A DNA stretch of 38,629 nt from M55B165 sp964423265. GTDB taxonomy: Bacteria > Actinomycetota > Humimicrobiia > Humimicrobiales > Humimicrobiaceae. The notes beneath the pieces are model-generated. The model did no database searches. It was not told the DNA's origin and saw only the letters and a program-made list of their open reading frames with translations. The stretch is from the NCBI GenBank assembly GCA_964423265.1, contig CAYREF010000014.1, forward strand, positions 1-38,629, written 5' to 3'. Below, one piece after another: positions 1-6,605 of the stretch. The number at the start of each line of letters is the position of its first letter. The first letter of the stretch is position 1. A program made the translations under genes and the position numbers.

Positions 1-113
1 GTTAGGATGTTTAAAAACTCCCTTAAGTTTTGGGCACGCTGGCCGGTAGGGCTTACTAAAATTACGCAATCCCTGAATGCAAATTTTTCAACCTCTTGCT
101 TTCTCGCGGTCAT
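1..113 (-). CDS. Partial unknown gene leaving the left edge
   Basis: An open frame starts with ATG at 113-111 and runs off the window after 37 codons without a stop. It begins MTARKQEVEKFAFRDC. Its ATG overlaps the TGA of the lactate dehydrogenase gene (ATGA, 4 bp), a typical sign of translational coupling on the same transcript. Too little is visible to name a family. That it is a real gene is inferred from the coupling and the open frame. Confidence 0.55.
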   Translation of the reverse strand, partial: MTARKQEVEKFAFRDCVILVSPTGQRAQNLREFLNIL

Positions 114-1069
114 TTTAATCCCGAATCCTTTATAACTTTTTTCAGCTTATCTGCAGAATCCCTTAACCTGTTTTCCTCTTCTTTGCTTAATTTTAGCCTA
201 ATAGTTTCCCTCAATCCATCCCCATTAACCACAACCGGCAAACTAAAATATATATCTTCTATGCCTAGATAACCGTCTACCAGAGTGGAAACAGGCAAAA
301 TTGAATTTTCATCCCTTAAAATTGATCGGGTAATCCTGGCCAGGGATAAGCCAATCCCGTAAGAAGTCTCGCCCTTTTTTTCAATTATCTCATAAGCTGA
401 GTTTTTAACCTTTTCAAAAATCCCTTCCAAATCTGTTTCAAGGTTGCAGGTATCATACCGTCTGCACAGGGGACAGTAATCCCTGAACAATAAACCTCCA
501 ATCATTGCCCTGCTCCATATAGGCACTTCGCTGTCACCATGCTCGCCCAGTATGTAGGCATGGACATTTTTAGAGTTTAGCTCACAATGTTTTGCAATCT
601 CAGACTTAAGCCTTGCAGTATCCAGGGTAGTACCTGAACCAAAAACCTTGCTGGGAGGCTTAGATGACAGCTTGTAAGCAGCATATGATAGTATATCTAC
701 CGGATTGCTTACTACCAGTATTATGGAGCCCGGAGAATTTTCCATTATCGAGGGTATAATTTTTTTATAAATTTCTATATTGGCCTTAACCAGATCCAGC
801 CTGCTTTCACCTTTTTTCTGTTTTTTGCCTGCTGTTATTACCACCAGGTCAGATTCCCCTATATCACTGTAGCCGCCTGCAATTATATTAACCGGAGGGG
901 TATAAACCGATGCATGGGTAAGGTCCATCATCTCCCCTTCTGTCCGCTCTTTGTCCACATCCACAAGCACTATGCTTCTAGCCAGCCCATTTATAAGGAG
1001 GGCATAAGCATACCTTATCCCCACATTACCGCATCCAATTATTGAAACTTTGGGTTTTGAATCTGCCAT
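110..1069 (-). CDS. ldh: L-lactate dehydrogenase (LDH/MDH superfamily)
   Basis: This NAD-dependent cytoplasmic enzyme interconverts pyruvate and L-lactate. The Rossmann motif GCGNVG is at residues 12-17. The substrate loop GKKQKKGESR (81-90) carries Gln84, the residue that marks lactate rather than malate dehydrogenases, and Arg90. The catalytic core follows: Asp150 and Arg153 in GTTLDTAR, and His177 in GEHGDSE. Length (319 aa) is normal. A cysteine cluster, C-x2-C-x5-C at 199-208, lies in the loop after the catalytic His and is unusual. The start is ATG at 1069 with GGGAG about 8 nt upstream. Malate dehydrogenase is the alternative, but Gln84 argues against it. Confidence 0.88.
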   Translation of the reverse strand: MADSKPKVSIIGCGNVGIRYAYALLINGLARSIVLVDVDKERTEGEMMDLTHASVYTPPVNIIAGGYSDIGESDLVVITAGKKQKKGESRLDLVKANIEIYKKIIPSIMENSPGSIILVVSNPVDILSYAAYKLSSKPPSKVFGSGTTLDTARLKSEIAKHCELNSKNVHAYILGEHGDSEVPIWSRAMIGGLLFRDYCPLCRRYDTCNLETDLEGIFEKVKNSAYEIIEKKGETSYGIGLSLARITRSILRDENSILPVSTLVDGYLGIEDIYFSLPVVVNGDGLRETIRLKLSKEEENRLRDSADKLKKVIKDSGLK

Positions 1070-1312
1070 ATTGGCACTCCCGTCTATATTTAATATCCTT
1101 GATTTAATATTACCAAAATGATTAATTGGGATACAGGTTGAAAAATTTAAAATCCTTAAAAACCAAATAATAACAATATAGGGGAGAAATCTGGTGAGTC
1201 TAGGTTTGTTTTTGGAATGGGAAATTATAAGGGAAATAGCTATCTATTACTTTTTTATCTTACTCACCGTAAATCCTTAGCAGGAAACAATTTTTATGCT
1301 TTTGATATTTTC

Positions 1313-2158
1313 CTATAATTCTTCTTTAAATTTCTTAATCTCAAGTTTTTGCATTAATAAATTAACTCTTTCATAAGCATCCCTTTTCATTCTATCTGCC
1401 TCTTCTTCATCTTTAATATCCAAAAACTTTACCAGCCAAGTTGGCCCTATATCATCAACACTGCTAAATTTAGTATAAATTTTCCCTAAACCTTCTTTTA
1501 CCAGTCTATTTAACTTTACCTTATTAAAAATAAATGCTAATTCGTTTATGCCTCCAGGATAATTTCTAAAAATAAAGTATATATCATAAGCGTCTTTTTC
1601 TTTAAACCTTTCCCATATTGCCATACCCTTCATTACCAGAAACGGTATTACATTTGCTAATTTAAAACTTATTTGATTTATAGCACCATCCGGCATCTGA
1701 TTTTCTATTGATACTTTTAAATTATTCTTAAAAGCTAAGTCGCATCCACGGGCTTTTCTTGCATTAATATCCTGTATTCTTTGTGTCCTATGGGACTTCC
1801 CAGTACCACCATATTCTCCCGATAAAAAATCTATTTCTATAGTATATATATTGCTATCTTTATCTTTAGTAGACCTGGTAAAAATGAATGGTTGGCGGCC
1901 TTTTTCATAACCCTTTTTTCTAAGGAGCTCTAGTATAGTCCTGTACGCGTCATTGGATATAGCGTTAGAATCTATTGCAAGATCTATATCTATGCTACCA
2001 ATGTGGGTCTCTTTTTTATCTTCTATTAAAAAATATGGAACCCACCCACCAACAAGCACTATGTTATCTTTGTATTCTCCTAAAATAGTCATTATTTCTG
2101 CAATGACTGACAAGCAAATATCAACTTCTCTCTTTTTGTAATCAATTTTAGTTACCAT
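1313..2158 (-). CDS. AbiEii-like nucleotidyltransferase (putative toxin of a TA pair)
   Basis: The 281-aa protein has the nucleotidyltransferase-fold signature: a VLVGGW strand-turn at 34-39 followed by GSIDIDLAID with Asp57 and Asp59 as likely metal ligands. The second half contains a KEKDAYDIYFIFRNYPGG block, seen in AbiEii/COG4849-type transferases that partner an antitoxin-like regulator. In AbiE systems the transferase is the toxin and uses a nucleotide to block growth; the substrate here is unknown. Its ATG overlaps the last 7 bases of the upstream winged-helix gene, so the two are translated together. About 240 bp of non-coding DNA separate it from ldh. Confidence 0.72.
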   Translation of the reverse strand: MVTKIDYKKREVDICLSVIAEIMTILGEYKDNIVLVGGWVPYFLIEDKKETHIGSIDIDLAIDSNAISNDAYRTILELLRKKGYEKGRQPFIFTRSTKDKDSNIYTIEIDFLSGEYGGTGKSHRTQRIQDINARKARGCDLAFKNNLKVSIENQMPDGAINQISFKLANVIPFLVMKGMAIWERFKEKDAYDIYFIFRNYPGGINELAFIFNKVKLNRLVKEGLGKIYTKFSSVDDIGPTWLVKFLDIKDEEEADRMKRDAYERVNLLMQKLEIKKFKEEL

Positions 2159-3228
2159 CTTTTCTTAATTCTCTGTTCAAGTAGAAATCCTGCGGCTTCC
2201 TCGCCCCTTCCTTTATAATTAATTAAGTCTAAGTATAATTGAATATCAGACACTACTATTTTCCCATCTATCTTTTGCAGATCATAGAATATGCCTTCAT
2301 CATAAGCTTCTAATATGGAAACATTTGGCCCTGAATCCACTTTTTTAAAATCCAAATCCTTAGCCAGCTTTCTGCTATTTCCCTGTAAATATAGAAATAC
2401 CGTGTTGTACCTTAAAAAAGGGGCTACCAGTGACCCCCCAGAAGTAAGGGTAAAGGCATAATTGTTTTTTTGGGGATTAAAGTAGTTAGAAATATTATTT
2501 TCAATCTTATCAATATCCTGAAGTGAGTAGTAACTATTTATAGTATTTTTTTTATAGCTGTAATTGTTTGCCCATTCTTTTAGAAGTTTCTCCCATTTTA
2601 CAAGTTTGAATTTTACTTTTTTGCCCATCTTTACAGGGCTTATATATTCATATTCCAACAACCTGTCCTTTACCAGGGACGCTTGCCCAATAGAAATTTT
2701 TGCTTCTGCTGCTAAATCTTTAACAAACCAGGATTCCCCCGGGTTTTGTAAAAGTACTCTTAAAACTCTGCTGGATTTTGGATTAAAAATAGTCTTTAGT
2801 GGTCTTGTAGTAGGATAAGGATTCTTCCCGCCTTCAACACTAATATAAATATTACCAAAATTAAAAAAACAATTTCCAGCAAGATCTAAAAATCCTATAC
2901 TGTTATCCTTACATATTTTTTGGGAATCTTCTGAAATAAATGTTGAAGCAAAGACCCCGTATATGTTTTCTCTGTTTGATATAAATTCCCTGAGCTGGTT
3001 AACAGCCATTCTTGCAAATCTTGGTTGTCCGGTAGATTTTACCTCAAATATTATCCTGTATTTATTTCCATTTCTAACTTGCACACACACTTGCAAATCA
3101 GGAATCCAATTTGCTAAACTTTCCTCTCTGCAAGCAATAGCTTCTATAATTTTAACAAAATCTATAGAATTAAATATTTCTTTGGCTATTCTTTCAATTT
3201 TATTAGTTGTTTCTTTTTCACTAATCAT
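2152..3228 (-). CDS. AbiEi-like regulator with nuclease-like N-terminus and winged helix
   Basis: The 358-aa protein is the upstream partner of the nucleotidyltransferase. Residues 40-80 hold an IPDLQV...FEVKSTGQP arrangement (Pro43-Asp44, Glu62-x-Lys64) that reads like a PD-(D/E)XK nuclease core. A GFLDLAGN motif follows at 112-119. Residues 150-200 form a winged helix-turn-helix (RVLRVLLQNPGESW, then a recognition-helix region). This architecture matches the COG4861/AbiEi_2-type proteins annotated as antitoxins of type IV systems. Family knowledge says AbiEi antitoxins repress their own operon; the repeats in this promoter fit that. The start is ATG at 3228 without a clear Shine-Dalgarno. 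Nuclease activity is inference only. Confidence 0.68.
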   Translation of the reverse strand: MISEKETTNKIERIAKEIFNSIDFVKIIEAIACREESLANWIPDLQVCVQVRNGNKYRIIFEVKSTGQPRFARMAVNQLREFISNRENIYGVFASTFISEDSQKICKDNSIGFLDLAGNCFFNFGNIYISVEGGKNPYPTTRPLKTIFNPKSSRVLRVLLQNPGESWFVKDLAAEAKISIGQASLVKDRLLEYEYISPVKMGKKVKFKLVKWEKLLKEWANNYSYKKNTINSYYSLQDIDKIENNISNYFNPQKNNYAFTLTSGGSLVAPFLRYNTVFLYLQGNSRKLAKDLDFKKVDSGPNVSILEAYDEGIFYDLQKIDGKIVVSDIQLYLDLINYKGRGEEAAGFLLEQRIKKRW

Positions 3229-3287
3229 AGTTTCATTATTAATAATAGTTTCAACGTTTGCTGAAATTATACCATTTAATGAAACTA
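3228..3287. repeat. Candidate operator repeats of the AbiE-like operon
   Basis: A 10-bp sequence, TAGTTTCATT, occurs at 3228-3237 and as its exact reverse complement AATGAAACTA at 3278-3287. A third partial copy (TAGTTTCA) lies at 3246-3253. One copy sits in the spacer between the -35 and -10 boxes, and two lie in the leader next to the start codon. This placement suits binding by the winged-helix protein encoded just downstream. That it binds is inferred. Confidence 0.55.
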
Positions 3288-3293
3288 AGTCAA
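3266..3293 (-). promoter_or_regulatory. Sigma-A type promoter of the AbiE-like operon
   Basis: On the minus strand TTGACT (3293-3288) is followed by a 16-bp spacer and a perfect TATAAT (3271-3266). The predicted transcript begins about 30 nt before the regulator's start codon. Confidence 0.65.
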
Positions 3294-3413
3294 CTAGATT
3301 TAAATCATTTGTTAATTCTTTTTGGCTGTTTAATATTTCTGGTTAGGCTTTATACAGTAATAATTTTCTTATATTAAGAAAAAGCTATTACCTGAGGCAG
3401 GATGATTATAATT

Positions 3414-3845
3414 TTAGTCAGTTATGAATTCTACCTTTTTCTCAATTCTTTCCAGCTTTATTATATGGTATGGAGAACTTAATGCCTGGGTTACAATATC
3501 AGAGGGATCCGGCACTATTTCCTTGACATATACATTCAAATTCTCTTTTGTTTCCACAATTTTATTTACCTTTATTTCAAATCCTCCTGTAGGCTGTTCG
3601 CCCTGGAAAACTGCAATTACCATGTTTTTCTCAAAATCCGCCTCTGCTGCATTTCCTTCCCCTATCTTATCCCACACTTCCTTAAGCCTTTCTTCATCCT
3701 TTATAACATAATAGGAAGGTTCTACCTCCTGGCTGTTATAGCCAGCCGCTAATGTTTCAAATTCGATATTTTCTCCTGCACATCCTGCAAATATAACAGG
3801 CAGCAAAAATATTATTAAAAATATGGTCATAATTTTAGTTTTCAT
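3414..3845 (-). CDS. Lipoprotein with PrcB_C-like domain
   Basis: The 143-aa product starts with a basic-hydrophobic signal peptide ending in IFAGC, so Cys22 is the probable lipidated residue (Phe at -3 is slightly unusual). The remainder resembles the PrcB C-terminal domain: VIAVFQGEQPTGGFEIKV is the family's typical strand and TGG turn, with a final HIIKLER strand. PrcB in spirochaetes stabilises the PrtP protease; here no protease gene is nearby, so the partner is unknown. Its start lies inside the 3' end of the interrupted lipoprotein frame upstream (11-bp overlap), indicating one operon. Confidence 0.65.
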   Translation of the reverse strand: MKTKIMTIFLIIFLLPVIFAGCAGENIEFETLAAGYNSQEVEPSYYVIKDEERLKEVWDKIGEGNAAEADFEKNMVIAVFQGEQPTGGFEIKVNKIVETKENLNVYVKEIVPDPSDIVTQALSSPYHIIKLERIEKKVEFITD

Positions 3846-4428
3846 TTTCCTCTCCCTCTAAAAATTTAATTACTTCTACAAGTTTTGCTAAATTCCAGAC
3901 TTCTGTAGGGGCATAATTTATAATATAGTTCTCAATTGCAATCCTTGCCCTTCTGCTGCTTCCTTCAGGGGCAAAAGACTTATTTGCCTTTTGGCTGTTT
4001 GAAAAAACAAATCACGTGTAACGGGTATCATGCTTTAATCTGGGAAGCATGTGAGTAAACTCTTCATCTACTATAAAGCTTACCTCATCACCTAAAAATT
4101 CATCACCTGTATTATTGACATATCTTCCTTCTATTACAGTTTTTCCTGAAAACTCAACTGTAGCTGAGTATTCTTCCTCTTCCGGATAACCTGAGGGCTC
4201 AATTTTTATATTTTCAATCCTCATCTCTGCAACTAAATCCCCTACTTGGGATTGCCGGGCATCAAAAATATTATCAGCTTCCACAACCGTAGCTCTGTTT
4301 TCTATACTTTCAGCCTCCTGCCCTGTTTCCAGGCTTTCCACATTGCAGCCAAAACCAATAACAGAAATCAATATAGCTGTTATGAGTATAAATATTTTCA
4401 TGCCTATGTTTCCGAATTTAGAACACAT
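3835..4428 (-). pseudogene. Lipoprotein-like gene interrupted by an in-frame TGA
   Basis: An unrecognised exported protein. From ATG at 4428 (or the Met at 4401, which better fits the signal peptide MKIFILITAILISVIGFGC) the frame runs 138 codons to TGA at 4014-4012. The same frame then stays open for 58 more codons, including a protein-like stretch ARIAIENYIINYAPTEVWNL, to TAA at 3837-3835. That stop overlaps the start of the next gene by 11 bp, as expected for the original gene end. The restored protein would be about 197 aa. A TGG to TGA change is the simplest explanation; a sequencing error or recoding is possible. TGA is an ordinary stop elsewhere in the window (ldh). Confidence 0.6.
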
Positions 4429-4472
4429 GTTTTATTTTAAGAGAAACTGTTGCCTATTTCAGGTAGTCTTAA

Positions 4473-4501
4473 ATTATGGCGGGCAGTAAGTCCGCCGTAA
4501 T
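4473..4501. other. Intergenic hairpin between two lipoprotein genes
   Basis: ATTA-T-GGCGG (4473-4482) pairs with CCGCC-G-TAAT (4492-4501) across a 9-nt loop. It lies just after the stop of the tandem-repeat lipoprotein gene. There is no good T-run on the minus strand, so it may be a weak terminator or an mRNA-stabilising stem. Confidence 0.35.
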
Positions 4502-4509
4502 CACTTTAT

Positions 4510-5355
4510 CTATTCAACCATTAACATATAAATTATTGCCCTGGTCTGCTTATCCTGGTCAACTATTATTCCTACTTCAACACCCAGTGGGATTTTACTC
4601 AGGCTAACTTCCTTTATGTATTCATTCTCGCCGTTATTCCTTACAACTACTGTGATATAGGTTTTATAATTTTCGGCTAGAGTCAAATTAGGCCCTACTT
4701 CCTGCACGTTAGGCTCATTTATCAGCTGCTCAATGGTAATGGTATTGCTTCCGGCATCAACGGATTTAAGTATTGCATTTACGAAAAATTCAGTTTCTGG
4801 TTCTGGCTCCTGTATGCTGGCCTGTGAAGCCGCATCTATAAAAATCTGGTAAATAATTCCAACTGCTTTGCCATTCTCTACCTTTATCCCTATCTCAGAA
4901 CCTGCGGGAATCCTATCCAATGAAATCTGTTTCTGGAATTCCTCCTCAGAACCATCTTTTTTTATGAGTATGCTATTTACCACTTTAAAGTTTTCTGCTA
5001 ACTTTATCTCTGGGCCTACTTCCTGCACGTTGGGCTCATTTATCAGCTGCTCGACTGTAATGGTGCTGTTTGCAGTATCCACAGACTTAAGTATTGCATT
5101 TATGAAAAACTTACCGCTTGGCTCAATCTCTTCTTCAGGCTCTGTTGGCTGCTGCTGCTCACCTTTTTCCTCTCCGGTGCCTTCCTCTTTTTCTGGCTCC
5201 TGGGCTTCTTCTTCTCCAGCTGCCTCTGTCTCAACTGCTTTCTCTTCTTCTGTTACTTTTTCTGGCATTTTAATGCAACCGCTCAAAAGCACTGCCGCAA
5301 TAAAAAATACTGCAATTATTGCTATAGATATTTTGCTACATTTTTTTGCTAACAT
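4510..5355 (-). CDS. Lipoprotein with acidic linker and two tandem ~88-aa repeats
   Basis: The 281-aa protein has a signal peptide ending LLSGC (lipidated Cys27), a Glu/Pro/Gln-rich linker (about 31-80), then two copies of one domain at about 83-171 and 190-278. Both copies contain FF(I/V)NAILKSVD and the identical LINEPNVQEVGP, and the similarity extends to DNA. The repeats are predicted beta-rich. No known family was recognised. A strong ribosome-binding site, AGGAGGT, lies 5-6 nt before the ATG, suggesting high expression. It is probably an extracytoplasmic, cell-envelope protein. Confidence 0.7.
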   Translation of the reverse strand: MLAKKCSKISIAIIAVFFIAAVLLSGCIKMPEKVTEEEKAVETEAAGEEEAQEPEKEEGTGEEKGEQQQPTEPEEEIEPSGKFFINAILKSVDTANSTITVEQLINEPNVQEVGPEIKLAENFKVVNSILIKKDGSEEEFQKQISLDRIPAGSEIGIKVENGKAVGIIYQIFIDAASQASIQEPEPETEFFVNAILKSVDAGSNTITIEQLINEPNVQEVGPNLTLAENYKTYITVVVRNNGENEYIKEVSLSKIPLGVEVGIIVDQDKQTRAIIYMLMVE

Positions 5356-5413
5356 ATTTTACCTCCTTTCGATTCCAGGATACATATTATAAATGCTATA
5401 TCTTTATTATCAA

Positions 5414-6164
5414 CTAATTATTTTTACTATCTTTGACCTGAATAATAGCATACATAGCTAATGTTGTTTTTAGAATTAAGCCTGCAATAACATCAGTTGG
5501 CCAGTGAACTCCCAGATAAAGCCTGGAAAACGAAATTAGCAATATCATGATAATAGCTGCAGTAAAGCCTGCTATTTTTTTATATTTTCCGCTAATGAAA
5601 AGAGAAATTACATAAAAGGAAAATATATAAAAAAAAGATCCCACTAAGCTATGTCCGCTCGGAAAACTATATCCGCTAGCAGTAATTAGGTGATCTGCAA
5701 TATTTGGCCTGGGCCTGTTTATAAGCAGCTTAACTAAATTTCTATGGGCTTACGCCCATAGGATTTACTTTCTTCAGGCTTTGCCTGCCCGCTTTCAGCG
5801 GGACGCCTCCATCTACAAGCTTATGCATGTAGTATTATTGGCGGAATAAATTCAGGAAGGCATCGCTTACAACAATAGAAACAAAAAAAATAAATAATAA
5901 GCCAACCATTCCAGCTCTATTGATTCTTGCAAATATTATAATGCTGAAACCTGCAATAACCTGCCAGTTTCCCATAAAGGTTATAAAGACCATAGATGGT
6001 GTGAAAAATCCATTTCTTAAGCTCAAGATTGATTGAAGTATCCTCTCATCAAAATTCTGTATTTCTTTTTGCATGAACAGAAAAAATAAGGAAAGCACTA
6101 GAAAAGAGAGAATTAAAACAAGTAAAGCCCCTATTAAAAAAAAATTATTTTTAAGCATTTCCAT
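5414..6164 (-). pseudogene. PAP2-family phosphatase gene split by a 112-bp insertion
   Basis: This is a PAP2 (type 2 phosphatidic acid phosphatase / PgpB-like) membrane enzyme in two pieces. The 5' piece (6164 to about 5853) encodes the first transmembrane helices and ends VVSDAFLN. The 3' piece carries all three catalytic motifs: KLLINRPRP (KX6RP), FPSGHS and SRLYLGVHWPTD. Removing bases 5741-5852 joins the two pieces in frame as DAFLNLVKLLINRPRP and gives a 212-aa protein of normal family length. As it stands the frame stops soon after entering the insertion. The start (ATG 6164 or 6158) is only 5-11 nt beyond the tRNA-Ser 3' end. Confidence 0.85.
5741..5846 (-). mobile_element. Small hairpin-rich insertion element in the PAP2 gene
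   Basis: This 106-bp segment is flanked by the 6-bp direct repeat TAAATT (5735-5740 and 5847-5852), and precise loss of element plus one repeat repairs the gene. It is nearly all secondary structure: CTATGGGC/GCCCATAG (5742-5761), CAGGC/GCCTG (5775-5787), CCCGCT/AGCGGG (5788-5802) and CTACA/TGTAG (5813-5832). It has no coding capacity for a transposase and no obvious terminal inverted repeats. Subterminal hairpins near both ends resemble non-autonomous IS200/IS605-type elements, although those do not make true target duplications. A MITE is the alternative. Confidence 0.65.
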
Positions 6165-6168
6165 TTTC

Positions 6169-6263
6169 TGGCGGAGGAGGAGGGATTCGAACCCTCGAGG
6201 CGGGCTTAACACCCGCCTAACCGCTTAGCAGGCGGCCCGTTTCAGCCACTCACGCACTCCTCC
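6169..6263 (-). tRNA. tRNA-Ser(GCU)
   Basis: A full class II cloverleaf: acceptor stem GGAGGAG/CTCCTCC, discriminator G and encoded CCA. The anticodon loop CTGCTAA (anticodon GCT) sits on the stem GCCGC/GCGGT. A long variable arm, GGCGGG...CCCGCC, and the T-arm GGTTCGAATCC follow. It reads AGC/AGU codons. The PAP2 pseudogene starts within 5-11 nt of its 3' end. Confidence 0.95.
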
Positions 6264-6379
6264 GTAACTGGCATTTGTATATAATAACAGCTATTTTTTA
6301 AAAAATCATTACCCTTTATGGCAGCGTCCATATATTTTAATACAATTAAAATTATTTTTAAAATCTAATAATAGAATCC

Positions 6380-6408
6380 TTGAGGAATAAAGCTTAAGAT
6401 TATAAAAT
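6380..6408 (+). promoter_or_regulatory. Possible promoter for the small acidic protein / ABC ATPase pair
   Basis: TTGAGG (6380-6385) is separated by 17 bp from TAAAAT (6403-6408), 28 nt before the ATG at 6436. The boxes are imperfect in an AT-rich background. Confidence 0.35.
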
Positions 6409-6435
6409 AGTAATTTGTTAAAGGAAGTGATAGGA

Positions 6436-6597
6436 ATGGATAAAAAGAAAAAAAATAAAAAAGAAGAAAAATATACAGACAAAGATTTACCTGTAACAGA
6501 TGAAGAACTGCCGGAAAAGGACGTAAAAGAAGAAGACTTTCCGGATGAAGGCGAAGAAGAATTTTTTGAATACATTGAAGAAAAAGACGGAGACTAA
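6436..6597 (+). CDS. Small highly charged protein, function unknown
   Basis: The 53-aa product starts MDKKKKNKKEEKYTDKD and ends in a very acidic tail (EEEFFEYIEEKDGD). The ATG at 6436 is preceded at good distance by GGAAG, so it is preferred over an in-frame TTG at 6415. It has no hydrophobic segment and is probably disordered. It lies 8 bp upstream of the ABC ATPase gene on the same strand, so co-expression is likely. The family is not recognised. Confidence 0.5.
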   Translation: MDKKKKNKKEEKYTDKDLPVTDEELPEKDVKEEDFPDEGEEEFFEYIEEKDGD

Positions 6598-6605
6598 TAT
6601 ATACC

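Noticed and set aside
1193..1268. 7-bp inverted repeat GGTGAGT ... ACTCACC between ldh and the nucleotidyltransferase gene
   Set aside because: The arms are short and 62 bp apart, with no gene end or promoter making sense of them; chance is likely.
3988..4000. TTTTGGCTGTTT occurring here and near 3326
   Set aside because: A 12-bp shared string with unrelated flanks; no sign of a longer repeat.
6293..6306. Perfect palindrome ATTTTTTAAAAAAT upstream of tRNA-Ser(GCU)
   Set aside because: A pure A/T run in AT-rich DNA; too weak a stem for a terminator.
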